DNA from: Symbiodinium sp. CCMP2592
Taxonomy: Eukaryota > Sar > Dinophyceae > Suessiales > Symbiodiniaceae
Direction of reading: 5' to 3'
Assembly (NCBI GenBank): GCA_905221615.1
Contig: CAJNDT010001013.1
Span: forward strand, 372,001-436,000
Length of the DNA: 64,000 nt
Of this stretch, positions 9,568 to 17,408 are shown one piece after another. A program made the translations under genes and the position numbers. The notes under the pieces are model-generated. The model made no database searches, was not told where the DNA came from, and saw only the letters and a program-made list of their open reading frames with translations. How positions within the stretch are numbered: position 1 is the first letter of the stretch; the number at the start of each line of letters is the position of its first letter.

Positions 9568-9966
9568 TGTCTCTTTTTCTGAAGCTGTTTGGAATGGTCT
9601 CATCTACCCTTGCTAGAAGGATTGCTTACCATGTTCCTACTCGGGCTTATCATTCCCACCCATCATGTAGAGTCAATGTAGAGTCCAGCAGAGTCGTGCC
9701 CAATCAAGGCGAATTCGAGGAGTCGTCTATGCTGCACTTCTCTCTGGCTTGTTCTCGACATGAACGATGCTTTCTGGGATGTGATGTTCCGTAGCTGGCA
9801 TTGCCAAACTGCAGTGGCATCCACTTGCTGTTCTACCTATACACTGACTTTTGCAGTGGCACCCGTGTGCTGTCCTGCCACAGAACGGACAGTTTTTGAG
9901 AAGCACTATGACTTCAGCAACTGCCCTTGTGACAAGGCTATTGTAATTGGTTCGGATCAGGCGTAG
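9567..9966 (+). CDS. two overlapping ORFs, possible exon region
   Basis: A 75-codon ORF (MSLFLKLFGMVSSTLARRIA...) starts at the ATG formed by the end of the F2 element. It overlaps a 68-codon ORF (9760-9966) ending HYDFSNCPCDKAIVIGSDQA. The second contains a duplicated unit, AVASTCCST and AVAPVCCPA. Composition looks protein-like, but no splice model links the two and no family is recognised. Confidence 0.35.
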
Positions 9967-10143
9967 TCAGAAATTCCGGCGTGAAGCAAGCCAAACGACC
10001 CCACCCTTGACCCTGAAAGCCAGTATGCTTAGTGCAAGCACTGCTGCTTTGATTGTTTCCTTAATTACGCTAAACCGGCTAAATGCTGATACAATAAACA
10101 AACGACCCAACAACATTCATTGACATAAACCCGCCCCACGCGG

Positions 10144-10163
10144 ACACACACACACACACACAC
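10144..10163. repeat. AC microsatellite
   Basis: About 10 AC units immediately left of the first copy of the 190-bp direct repeat. Confidence 0.9.
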
Positions 10164-10170
10164 TTGCAAA

Positions 10171-10184
10171 CTCTCTGGCGAGAG
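10171..10184 (+). other. small hairpin inside the 190-bp repeat
   Basis: CTCTC and GAGAG pair around a TGGC loop. The same hairpin occurs in copy 2. Confidence 0.6.
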
Positions 10185-10258
10185 TAGCTAGACAGGGGTT
10201 ACCATCACTTGGAACAATTAAACAATTCATGATTGCTGCAGGTACGTTTACACGAGCA

Positions 10259-10295
10259 CCGAGTGAGGGTCTTCGTTGGCCCGGACCTCACTCGG
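10259..10295 (+). other. 10-bp stem hairpin
   Basis: CCGAGTGAGG pairs perfectly with CCTCACTCGG across a 17-nt loop. Present again in copy 2. Confidence 0.85.
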
Positions 10296-10317
10296 GCTCT
10301 CCGGGCCCCCTGCTTGT

Positions 10318-10372
10318 ACCCTTTGTTATCAGGGTGTCACACACACAGCTACTCCCCAGTTTTGGGGAGTAG
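10318..10372 (+). other. pair of hairpins (loops TTGTTATC and GTTT)
   Basis: First stem ACCCT/AGGGT around TTGTTATC, then stem CTACTCCCCA/TGGGGAGTAG around a 4-nt loop. A related pair with altered but still pairing stems is at 11378-11432. Confidence 0.8.
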
Positions 10373-10397
10373 TGGAAACATGTGGAAACATGAAGGT

Positions 10398-10439
10398 CAT
10401 CAGATGGTTCGCAGGTCAATGCCGCAGCCCCATCTGATG
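10398..10439 (+). other. R2 hairpin 1 (conserved loop TTCGCAGGTC...GCAGCC)
   Basis: Stem CATCAGATGG/CCATCTGATG, 10 bp and perfect, closes a 22-nt loop that starts TTCGCAGGTC and ends GCCGCAGCC. Four more R2 copies with other stems are at 10457, 11078, 11144 and 11455. Confidence 0.85.
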
Positions 10440-10456
10440 CCTGCTTGGTTTGGGCT

Positions 10457-10500
10457 CACCATGACGTTTCGCAGGTCAAAGCCGCAGCCAGCACATGGTG
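10457..10500 (+). other. R2 hairpin 2
   Basis: Outer stem CACCATG/CATGGTG around the same R2 loop. The inner four pairs seen in the copy at 11455 are lost here. Confidence 0.75.
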
Positions 10501-10521
10501 CCCTTGAAAAAAAGGTCATCG

Positions 10522-10753
10522 GGGGTACGGGTCCTGCCCCATTGAGGCTTGGGTCCTGGCGTCTCGTACTGTCGTCAGGGGTAAGGGTCCTGCCCCTTGT
10601 TTTGTCGTTATGGCTAGGGTCCTGGCCTTGTTGTGTCGTCAGGGGTACGGGTCCTGCCCCATTGAGGCTTGGGTCCTGGCCTCACGTGCTGTCGTCAGGG
10701 GTACGGGTCCTGCCCCCCATTTTTTTTTTGTTAAGGCTTGGGTCCTGGCCTTA
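10522..10753 (+). other. cluster of eight R3 hairpins (loop ...GGGTCCTG)
   Basis: The loop TNNGGGTCCTG recurs eight times. Stems are GGGG/CCCC (10522, 10642, 10698), AGGGG/CCCCT (10577), GAGGC/GCCTC (10664), TAAGGC/GCCTTA (10732), a short GGC/GCC (10612) and an imperfect GAGGC copy (10544). Stem sequence changes while pairing is mostly kept. Two more are at 11521-11562. Confidence 0.8.
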
Positions 10754-10924
10754 TGCCGATACAGATGCATCGAATCATTCAAGTAATACATGCTTTCATG
10801 CTCGGCCCTTGCTTTGCATTAGGGAAGCGGAAAAAGAAAAAGGAAAAGACAAAGGCTTTGCAGGAAGGCGGGCGGTTGGCTGCGTAGCCTTAAAGCGTAA
10901 CAGCAACGTAAACGAAAAGTAAAG

Positions 10925-11030
10925 GAGCTGCAGCTGGAGGCAGCCTTTTTGGCTTGGAAAAGCCTCTGGCTTCGAGCATTGAAAAAGAAAAGAACTGTGA
11001 CTGCGAAACGACACATGCGGGAAAAGAAAA
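10925..11030 (+). CDS. possible Lys/Arg-rich exon
   Basis: The frame reads KELQLEAAFLAWKSLWLRAL and then KKKRTVTAKRHMREKKR up to a GTAAGG donor. The first eleven codons almost all end in G or C; the later part is A-rich. No start or acceptor is clear. Alternative frames are also open. Confidence 0.3.
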
Positions 11031-11077
11031 GGTAAGGGGTGGCCCACATTGGGCACTTCAAACCCCGTTAGAGGGCT

Positions 11078-11124
11078 GCGCTCGCAGTTCGCAGGTCTTA
11101 CAGAATGCCGCAGCCCTGCAGCGC
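11078..11124 (+). other. R2 hairpin 3
   Basis: GCGCTCGCAG pairs with CTGCAGCGC with one bulged base. The loop is 28 nt, again starting TTCGCAGGTC and ending GCCGCAGCC. Confidence 0.75.
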
Positions 11125-11143
11125 ATGTCCTATTAATACGGTC

Positions 11144-11195
11144 AAGCATCCACAGTTCGCAGGTCTTACCGAAATGCCGCAGCCCTGCGGTGCTT
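11144..11195 (+). other. R2 hairpin 4
   Basis: AAGCATCCACAG pairs with CTGCGGTGCTT with one bulge and one mismatch around a 29-nt R2 loop. Confidence 0.65.
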
Positions 11196-11358
11196 GCCGA
11201 CCGACAGCTGAAATTCGTTGCACTGGTCGAAGATATACTCACAAAACTGCCGCATTTTGGCACTTTTGTTTTCGTTAGCATCAATCTTGATGCCTTGTTG
11301 ATCGCAATATACAGAGGCATACTGATCCAGGTCCGCTTTGCTTTCCCGGAACTTCTGC
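11174..11358 (-). CDS. possible minus-strand exon
   Basis: On the minus strand about 60 codons are open, beginning near KFRESKADLDQYASVYCDQQ and containing SAKMRQFCEYIFDQCNEFQL. The frame runs into the R2 hairpin at 11144-11195 and meets a GTAAGA there. The charge pattern looks like a real protein. The plus strand is also open over the same stretch (137 codons, mostly hydrophobic), so strand is not settled. No family recognised. Confidence 0.35.
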
Positions 11359-11377
11359 ATCCCCCTGCGGATTTGGT

Positions 11378-11432
11378 CCCTTTGCTATCAGGGCTGTACA
11401 CACACAGCTACTTCCCAATTTCGGGAAGTAGC
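11378..11432 (+). other. second hairpin pair
   Basis: CCCT/AGGG around TTGCTATC, then GCTACTTCCC/GGGAAGTAGC (10 bp). Compared with 10318-10372, two opposed stem bases have changed together (CCCC/GGGG to TCCC/GGGA). Confidence 0.8.
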
Positions 11433-11454
11433 ATGCAATTCGTCGTCTGGGGGT

Positions 11455-11498
11455 CACCATGACGTTTCGCAGGTCAACGCTGCAGCCACGTCATGGTG
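11455..11498 (+). other. R2 hairpin 5
   Basis: Stem CACCATGACGT/ACGTCATGGTG, 11 bp and perfect, around the 22-nt R2 loop. Confidence 0.85.
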
Positions 11499-11520
11499 CC
11501 CTGGAAAAAATGCGTCGTCT

Positions 11521-11562
11521 GGGGTAAGGGTCCTGCCCCATTGAGGCTTGGGTCCTGGCCTC
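11521..11562 (+). other. two R3 hairpins
   Basis: GGGG/CCCC around TAAGGGTCCTG, then GAGGC/GCCTC around TTGGGTCCTG. Same order and spacing as at 10642-10683. Confidence 0.8.
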
Positions 11563-11564
11563 TT

Positions 11565-11874
11565 GCAATGCGTCGATCAAGGAATCATTCAAGAAATCAT
11601 TCAAGAAGTCATTCAAGAAGTCAATCAAGTGGAAAAGAATCAAGAAGTCATTCAATTTATCAGCAGCATTCGAGGATTTGTCGAATCAAGAAGCTGCGAA
11701 TCAAGAAGCGGCGTTCAATGTCTTGAACAGTTGTATCAAGAAGTCAAGCAGTTGCTACGCCCGGCCCTTTGACAGAATGCCGGTCGAGAACACACTTGCA
11801 AACTCTCTGGCGAGAGTAGCTAGACAGGGGTTACCATCACTTGGAACAATTAAACAATTCATGATTGCTGCAGG
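11565..11874 (+). CDS. possible exon, Lys/Ser repeats then a globular-looking tail
   Basis: One frame is open for about 100 codons up to a GTACGT donor inside copy 2 of the 190-bp repeat. It starts with repeated KKSF units, continues SAAFEDLSNQEAANQEAAFN and ends RQGLPSLGTIKQFMIAAG. The last 27 codons are also present in copy 1. Two other frames are open for more than 70 codons, partly because of the AAGAAGTCATTC repeat, so the frame is a judgement on composition. Confidence 0.4.
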
Positions 11875-11979
11875 TACGTTTACACGAGCACCGAGTGAGG
11901 GTCTTCGTTGGCCCGGACCTCACTCGGGCTCTCCGGGCCCCCTGCTTGTACCCTTTGTTATCAGGGTGTCACACACACA
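11790..11979 (+). repeat. 190-bp direct repeat, copy 2
   Basis: Identical by eye to 10158-10347, exactly 1,632 bp downstream. It ends in an AC tract that leads into the GACA array. Confidence 0.95.
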
Positions 11980-11982
11980 CAC

Positions 11983-12033
<51 letters not shown>

Positions 12034-12092
12034 CACAGACACACAGACACACAGACAGACAGACACACAGACAGACAGACACACAGACAGAC

Positions 12093-12183
<91 letters not shown>

Positions 12184-12236
12184 CACACACACACACAGAG
12201 ACACACAGACACACAGACACACACACACACAGACAG
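11971..12236. repeat. AC and GACA microsatellite array
   Basis: About 50 GACA units with AC interruptions. The many Asp-Arg-Gln-Thr or Cys-Leu-Ser-Val ORFs across it are frames of the repeat, not genes. Confidence 0.98.
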
Positions 12237-12248
12237 ATATGTATCGTA

Positions 12249-12255
<7 letters not shown>

Positions 12256-12279
<24 letters not shown>

Positions 12280-12280
12280 G
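12256..12280. repeat. AT microsatellite
   Basis: Twelve AT units. Confidence 0.9.
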
Positions 12281-12587
12281 TACGTGTGTATATGTACATG
12301 TAGATGTGTAGATTCACACACACACACACACACAGACAAACACAAACACAAACCACCAGCCTTAAGCCCATAACACCCCCAAAAGCCGCATACACCCGAC
12401 ACAAACCCCAAAAACCGTACATGTAAGGCCCCTTCCCCTTGAACCCAACGAGCAACTTAGTTTTCCAAACAAGAACCGAATCGTTCTGTGCACTGGTTTT
12501 TTTCTGAACAGGGCTTTGGGGTTTAGGGGTTTAGGGTATAGGGGTTTATGGGTTTAGGGCTTTGGGGTTTAGGGTTTAGGGGTTTAG

Positions 12588-12691
12588 GAGAAACCTGGCT
12601 GAGAGGCTCCGGCGGCTCCCCGATGCCTTGCCCGGCCACCTCGGTACCGGAGACTGGAAGGCTCGAGTCCGGCGTGTTGGTCATGCGGAGG
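12588..12691 (+). CDS. GC-rich exon
   Basis: It follows a heptamer-type GTTTAG acceptor and ends at GTATGT. The best frame has about 85% G or C at third positions: ETWLRGSGGSPMPCPATSVP and ETGRLESGVLVMRR. A second frame (LAERLRRLPDALPGHLGTGD) is also open with about 69%. The preferred frame ends in phase 0, matching the exon at 13013. Confidence 0.5.
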
Positions 12692-12837
12692 GTATGTCCC
12701 AAGTCTGAACTTGAGGCTTCGAGCTTGCTGGTCGTGTGTCTGCAGACGAGTTGTGTACGCGTTGAGTGTGCCTTTGCTGCAAATGTCTCACGCAGCCCAC
12801 CTAGTCCCCGAAGATGTCAACATACTTGTGATAATGC

Positions 12838-12968
12838 TACTTGGAGGTTCATGGGTAGACAGAACTAATAACTGGGGTCATAAGGCCCTTAGTATGGGTT
12901 GTAACAATAATCGTTACCCTACTTATAACTTATAACCCCACTTATAACTGCACATGAACCTCCAAGTA
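12838..12968. mobile_element. F1 inverted-repeat element, 131 bp
   Basis: TACTTGGAGGTTCATGGGTAG and CATGAACCTCCAAGTA termini with a duplicated CTTATAA segment in the right arm. It lies within the proposed intron 12692-13012. Confidence 0.85.
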
Positions 12969-13012
12969 TGCAAGCAGGGTGTTAAGAATCCCAAACCCGT
13001 TCGAGCTTGCAG

Positions 13013-13081
13013 GCGATGGCTCTGAGGCTACAGATGACGCGCCTCCCACTGCGAAGGCCGGGCGCAAGACTCTTGCTTTAG
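13013..13081 (+). CDS. possible last exon
   Basis: After the acceptor CGAGCTTGCAG, phase 0 reads AMALRLQMTRLPLRRPGARL, LL and TAG, with 77% G or C at third positions. Phase agrees with the exon at 12588. Another frame (DGSEATDDAPPTAKAGRK) runs to a GTAATG donor seven bases further on. The F3 element at 13088 starts just beyond. Confidence 0.4.
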   Translation, partial: AMALRLQMTRLPLRRPGARLLL

Positions 13082-13087
13082 GGTAAT

Positions 13088-13180
13088 GTAGGGGCCTGAA
13101 TAATTCGAATCGGGTTTTGCGGGTTCCTTATCAATCACAAATATAGCCAAAATCTCAAAACTTTGTTGAATTTATTAAGA
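13088..13180. mobile_element. F3 element, right arm decayed
   Basis: GTAGGGGCCTGAATAATTCG at the left; only AAAACTTTGTTGAATTTATTAAG remains of the right. Confidence 0.6.
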
Positions 13181-13513
13181 TTATGGACATGGCTCCATGG
13201 GTGTAGCACACAGGCCCGTCCTTCCTTTTCGGCTCCTCACTGCCAGCTGATGGATCTTAGCTCTTCTGGTTTATGGCCATATACCAGCATAGTGGTTTCG
13301 GACTTCCGTCTCCCGCGCTCTGGAGATCTGTTCCAGCCCGTGGTTTTTCGGATCTACTTACGGCGAAAATTCCACAAGACCTATCACCGCATAATGTCCT
13401 GGTGGCCACCCGACCGCAACTTAGAAGACGCCCTCAAAGCCATGAAGCCCTACATCACAAATGATGTCGGAGTACCTTACAGTACATTGCCCCGCAGCAT
13501 TCAAATTGCCTAA
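13163..13513 (+). CDS. 116-codon ORF, unknown
   Basis: An uninterrupted frame of normal composition and no low complexity. The C-terminal half is the most protein-like: FRIYLRRKFHKTYHRIMSWW, PPDRNLEDALKAMKPYITND. The start codon lies in element debris, so the true start may be further in (possible acceptor at CCAGCATAG, 13284-13292). No family recognised. Confidence 0.4.
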   Translation: MLNLLRLWTWLHGCSTQARPSFSAPHCQLMDLSSSGLWPYTSIVVSDFRLPRSGDLFQPVVFRIYLRRKFHKTYHRIMSWWPPDRNLEDALKAMKPYITNDVGVPYSTLPRSIQIA

Positions 13514-13569
13514 TGTAGGAACCCGACTAGGAACCCTGGCCCTATAACCCTAACATAGCCGGGTTCATA

Positions 13570-13673
13570 TGGGAGTTTCCGAATATAGGGGACCCTAATA
13601 TAGTACCCTAACTACTAAGATCCTTATCATAAGGACTCCAAAATAAGGTACCCCTAATTTTCGGAAACTCCCA
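13570..13673. mobile_element. F2 inverted-repeat element
   Basis: TGGGAGTTTCCGAATATAGG and TTTTCGGAAACTCCCA ends, 104 bp. A second F2 copy in the opposite internal orientation lies 60 bp on. Confidence 0.9.
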
Positions 13674-13732
13674 TATCAGGAACCCTGATGCAGGCCCAAG
13701 GTTTCTTAATCAGGTTCCTACATGGCAGTTTC

Positions 13733-13825
13733 CGAAAATTTGGGGTACCTTATTTTGGGCCCTTATAATAAGGATCCTACTATTTAGGGAACCATATGGG
13801 GGTCCCCTATATTCGGAAACTCCCA
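13733..13825. mobile_element. F2 inverted-repeat element
   Basis: TGGCAGTTTCCGAAAATTTG and TATTCGGAAACTCCCA ends. It lacks about ten bases of the interior. Confidence 0.85.
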
Positions 13826-14247
13826 CATGAGAGTCTGGACCTAGAGCCCCCCCTGTTTTTTTACACTGCAGAAGCCTTGAACCCCACAACAAACCAAGCC
13901 CTATGCCGTACGAGCCCTGAACCCTCAAGCAAGAAGACACCCTGAACTACTCCCAAATGTCTTGGAGGCCCTGGACACCGAACAAGCCTCATAGAAATCT
14001 CATTATGGACAACCTCATATACAAAGCAAACAGAAGTAGAACCCTTGTAGAAGCCTCGTAGCATAGAAAGTCGAGAAAGCCGTTCTAGACAGCTTGTAAG
14101 TAAAGCCGTAGAGGAGCCCTTGTAGAATCTGTCTAGAACCCTTGTATAAAAACTCCCAAACCCTAAACCCCGAAACCCCGAAACCCCTGAACCCCCAAGC
14201 TCTTACACCCGAAACCCGTAAACCCCCTAGACACTTAACCCTAAGCC

Positions 14248-14341
14248 CTACCCACAGGCTCCGCAGTAGTTCCGTTTTGGGGTTGATTTTTTCCTACAAG
14301 GTAATCCCAAAAAGGAACTACTATGGAGCCTATGGGTAAAC
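14248..14341. mobile_element. F4 inverted-repeat element
   Basis: TACCCACAGGCTCCGCAGTAG on the left and CTACTATGGAGCCTATGGGTA on the right. The CCCTAAG directly after it is the acceptor of the next exon. Confidence 0.85.
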
Positions 14342-14347
14342 CCTAAG

Positions 14348-14443
14348 AGAACTCTGCCGAAGCCGCCGTCCTTCCAGGCCTCTGCGAAACCCCAGGGCCG
14401 GCCCAAGCCGAAGACGCAGCCGAAGCGTCTCTCGGCCCTGAGG
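14348..14443 (+). CDS. GC-rich Pro/Lys-rich exon next to an F4 element
   Basis: 32 codons in phase 0 from CCCTAAG to a GTTCCT donor. The chosen frame has about 84% G or C at third positions: RTLPKPPSFQASAKPQGRPK and PKTQPKRLSALR. Another frame (ENSAEAAVLPGLCETPGPAQ) is open to a TAG with weaker bias. The exon begins six bases after the F4 terminus, so the element end or its flank supplies the acceptor. Confidence 0.5.
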
Positions 14444-14633
14444 GTTCCTAGGGTTTTGGGTTTTGGGAGTAGGGTTTTTAGGGTTTGAGGATTAGCTGTT
14501 TATAGGGTTTAGGGTTAAGGGATTAGGGTTCAGAGTTTGGGATTATAGGGTTCAGGGATGCGGGTCTAGGATTCTTAGGGTGTAGGATTTAGGGTTCAGG
14601 GCTCGGGCTTGGGGAATCAGGGGCACCATATGC

Positions 14634-14759
14634 AGGGGTCCTTATATGACGAGAGTCCTATGACTTAGGGTTTTTTTTGGTTCTTATATGACAAGAGCCC
14701 TATGATTTAGGATTTATAGGGGTTCTTATATGACAAGAGTGCTATGACTTAGGGTTTAC
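14634..14759. repeat. three-unit tandem repeat of about 43 bp
   Basis: The unit GGTNCTTATATGACAAGAG, followed by NCTATGANTTAGGNTTT, is repeated three times. Confidence 0.85.
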
Positions 14760-15297
14760 AATTCCGGCTCAATGAGTTTTAGTTGCCCAGCGCGTCTCGT
14801 GTCTGTACGTAGAGGTTTAGGACCCAATGGCATGCCACGAAGGTACCGGATTTTTACCATACCCTGTGTAAACCCTAAGCCCCTTGCCCTTACTCCGCAA
14901 ACCCGGCCCTCAGAAACCCTGATCCAACAACGTCAAACCCCTGTAACTTATAACCCAATTCAAAACCACTGAATCCCCAACCCCGCCTCCTTCCTTGATG
15001 GAGGGCTAGTTATCTAAATTAGAGTCCCTTTCCGGGCCCTCCTCTTTATACGCTACCCTTATAGAAACCCTTATAGATCTCTTTAAGGAACCCTAAAGAG
15101 GAGCCCGTATAGCACCCTTTTCGCAACCCCATAGAAACCCTCATAGATCCCTTTCAGCGGCCCTAGAAAGGAATGCTAATTTTGGAGCTCTTCCCGTATG
15201 CTTGGAAGACCAGGCAGCGGATCGCCAAATCGCAGGGTCATCGCCAAGGACAAGCCCCGGGCCGCCGATGGGTTTCAAGGTGTTGCCTGTAGGTACT

Positions 15298-15405
15298 CGG
15301 GGGTTTCCGAAAATTGGGGGCCCTAATATAGTAGCCTAAATAGAAGGATCCTTATTATTATTATGACCCGCAAATAAGGTACCCAGCTATTTTCGGAAAC
15401 TCCCA
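15298..15405. mobile_element. F2 inverted-repeat element
   Basis: GGGGGTTTCCGAAAATTGGG left end and TTTTCGGAAACTCCCA right end, with a short ATT expansion inside. Confidence 0.8.
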
Positions 15406-15715
15406 CTTCGAGAGTACTATAAAGGTACATAGAGGTATGCTACTCTGAGGGTACTGTACAGCTACTTAGAGATTTGATAAGGGCTAAGGCTAAGGCTTTT
15501 GGGTTCAAGTTTTAGTTTCTGTAGGGGTGCTATAAAGGTACTACGTGGGCTGAGGCTTTGGGGTTTTAGGGTTGAGGGCTTCGTTCACAGTCTTAGGTGA
15601 TAGCTTCACTATCTGTAGGGGTTAAGGGTGCAGGGTGGCTAAATTGGGGCTTGGGTTTACATTTACAGTCGCTTGCGACGCAACGCTAAGCTTGCCAATC
15701 TGGTCTCATTGCTAG

Positions 15716-16108
15716 TTGAAGCTTTTCCCGGGCCGGCAGTGGACATTGGAACTGTCGGCTTCCAATTGGAATTGCAATAAGCGACGTTTTCTGGGCTACA
15801 ACAATCATGGCTTTCCTCCGGCGAGCCCCCGCCCAAAACCAAACCTTGCTGGCTTCTTGCCAAGAAGTGGAGCTTGGGCAACGTTGCCTGTCTTCAGCGA
15901 CACCCGCCCGTGCACTCTACTGTGCCACAGCGAGGAAGCAGAGCTTGGAAACCTTACACGGAGGCCCTCGAACCGAGCCAGCCGCGAGCCAAGCCTGTTG
16001 CTTCTGGAATTTGAAAATGGCTTCATGTTAAGTTCCAGAGGACAGGTTCGGGCAAGTTTGGGGTCACAGGGGTGGGGTTCTGTAAGCAGCAGGCCTTGCC
16101 CGCCCTAA
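15716..16108 (+). other. ORF-dense region, strand and frame unresolved
   Basis: A 130-codon frame (MKLFPGRQWTLELSASNW...) overlaps a 74-codon frame starting MAFLRRAPAQNQTLLASCQE at 15807. A 73-codon minus-strand ORF lies opposite. GC is about 55%. None shows a decisive bias or known motif, but the density of long frames suggests some coding sequence. Confidence 0.3.
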
Positions 16109-16350
16109 GGCCGCAACTGTGGGATGCTTGTTTCGTCTGAAGAATCAACGGGTTGACGCTGATAAGCATTAGAGTTTGAAATTTGTCGATGCTGCCAGTC
16201 AGAGCCATTGGCTTTGTCTTCGAAGACACTTGTTTGATTTCTTGTCTGTCATGCAAGTAGTTGGTCGGTGTATTTACAGTAGCTGTTGAAAAGCTGATGC
16301 AGCGCACCGAGGCTAGCTATATAAAGAGTGCAGAGTGCTTGCATACAGAG

Positions 16351-16600
16351 GTGTGTGTATGTATGTGTGTGTGTGTGTGTGTCCGTTCGAGCCGGTATAC
16401 AGAATATGCACCTGCATGCCACACTACGGCACGTGCATACAAATGTGCACAATAAGTGCATATGTAGGTATGTACATACGTTCCTACCTGACGAGCGGCA
16501 ATGCCTACCTGCCTTACCTACCGACCTCCCTACCTACATACTTCCCTCCATACAGACATACATACATGCATGCGTACATACATGCACGGACGAAGTGTGG
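16351..16600. repeat. GT, CTAC and ACAT microsatellites
   Basis: A GT tract at 16351-16383 and CTAC/CATA-rich sequence at 16440-16590. Confidence 0.85.
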
Positions 16601-16978
16601 TTTCATTTGAGGTCTTTCGCCACCCCGACGAGTCACCGTGCCGCTGGTGGGCTCCTGCAAGGGTTCATGACTTTGTTTCTTTCGGGATTCGATGGGATTT
16701 AAGGTTTAAGGTTTCATGGGGTTTAGAGCTTTATGGTTTAGAACCTTTGATGGTTTAATGGCGGCGATGGTCTAGAGAGTTTGCACGGGGCTTAAAGGTC
16801 AATGTTGACCTCTGGTTAGTGCGGGATCCTCCCCGACGATGGCACATTCTGATTTCTGCTTTACTCTGTTCCGGCGTCTTGTTGTGGCAACCCCAAACAT
16901 GGCAAGCTTTTCATCTGTGGAGAATTTGACTCGCTGGGTTTGCGATTTAGGGGTTGGGCTTTTTTTAGTTTCTTGCAG

Positions 16979-17014
16979 GATGAGGATCTGCCGTGCTGGA
17001 GATATGCAAAGTGT
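16979..17014 (+). CDS. small candidate exon with strong acceptor
   Basis: The acceptor GGGCTTTTTTTAGTTTCTTGCAG is among the best in the window. Twelve codons (DEDLPCWRYAKC) end at GTAGCT. It is too short for codon bias to decide. Confidence 0.35.
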
Positions 17015-17207
17015 GTAGCTCGCAGCCGCACAGAACTATTCTCGGGAAAGGCATAAGATGTCTAATTAAGTCAGATGGTGGGATTGAACTGGGGACGAGA
17101 TTGCCGCACGGACAGCGACGTGCAAAATGTGGCGGAGCACAGCTTCGCCTACGCATGTAACGCCTTGAGTTGCAGCATCTCGCAGGATCTCAGCTCTAGG
17201 ATTCTAC

Positions 17208-17306
17208 TATAGGGGCCTAAATAATTTCTTATTTGGGGGGTCCTTATTGAAAAGATCCTTCTATTTAGGGTACTATACTAGGGCCCCCTATTTTTGGAAA
17301 CTCCCG
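17208..17306. mobile_element. chimeric F3/F2 element
   Basis: The left end is F3 (TATAGGGGCCTAAATAATTT) and the right end is F2 (CTATTTTTGGAAACTCCC). The interior follows F2. Confidence 0.8.
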
Positions 17307-17408
17307 TGTTGCAAGGACCGGCTGAACTATTTGGGCCCTTCTACTAAACCCAGAAAACACCGATTATAGTAACCCAAACAGAACTCCTTAAACTAAAGTA
17401 CCCCTAAG

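Larger units (their letters stand above)
10158..10347 (+). repeat. 190-bp direct repeat, copy 1
   Basis: It appears identical, base for base, to 11790-11979. Within it are a possible exon end (CTGCAG then GTACGT at about 10240), a 10-bp perfect stem at 10259-10268/10286-10295 (CCGAGTGAGG with CCTCACTCGG), and two smaller hairpins. It lies between an AC tract and another hairpin. Confidence 0.95.

Noticed and set aside
10522-10753. Regularly spaced R3 repeats as a CRISPR array
   Set aside because: Repeats are short hairpins with irregular spacing and repeated rather than unique spacers; the context is eukaryotic.
11971-12236. Several ORFs of 85-230 codons on both strands
   Set aside because: They are frames of the GACA/AC microsatellite; a four-base unit without stops keeps all frames open.
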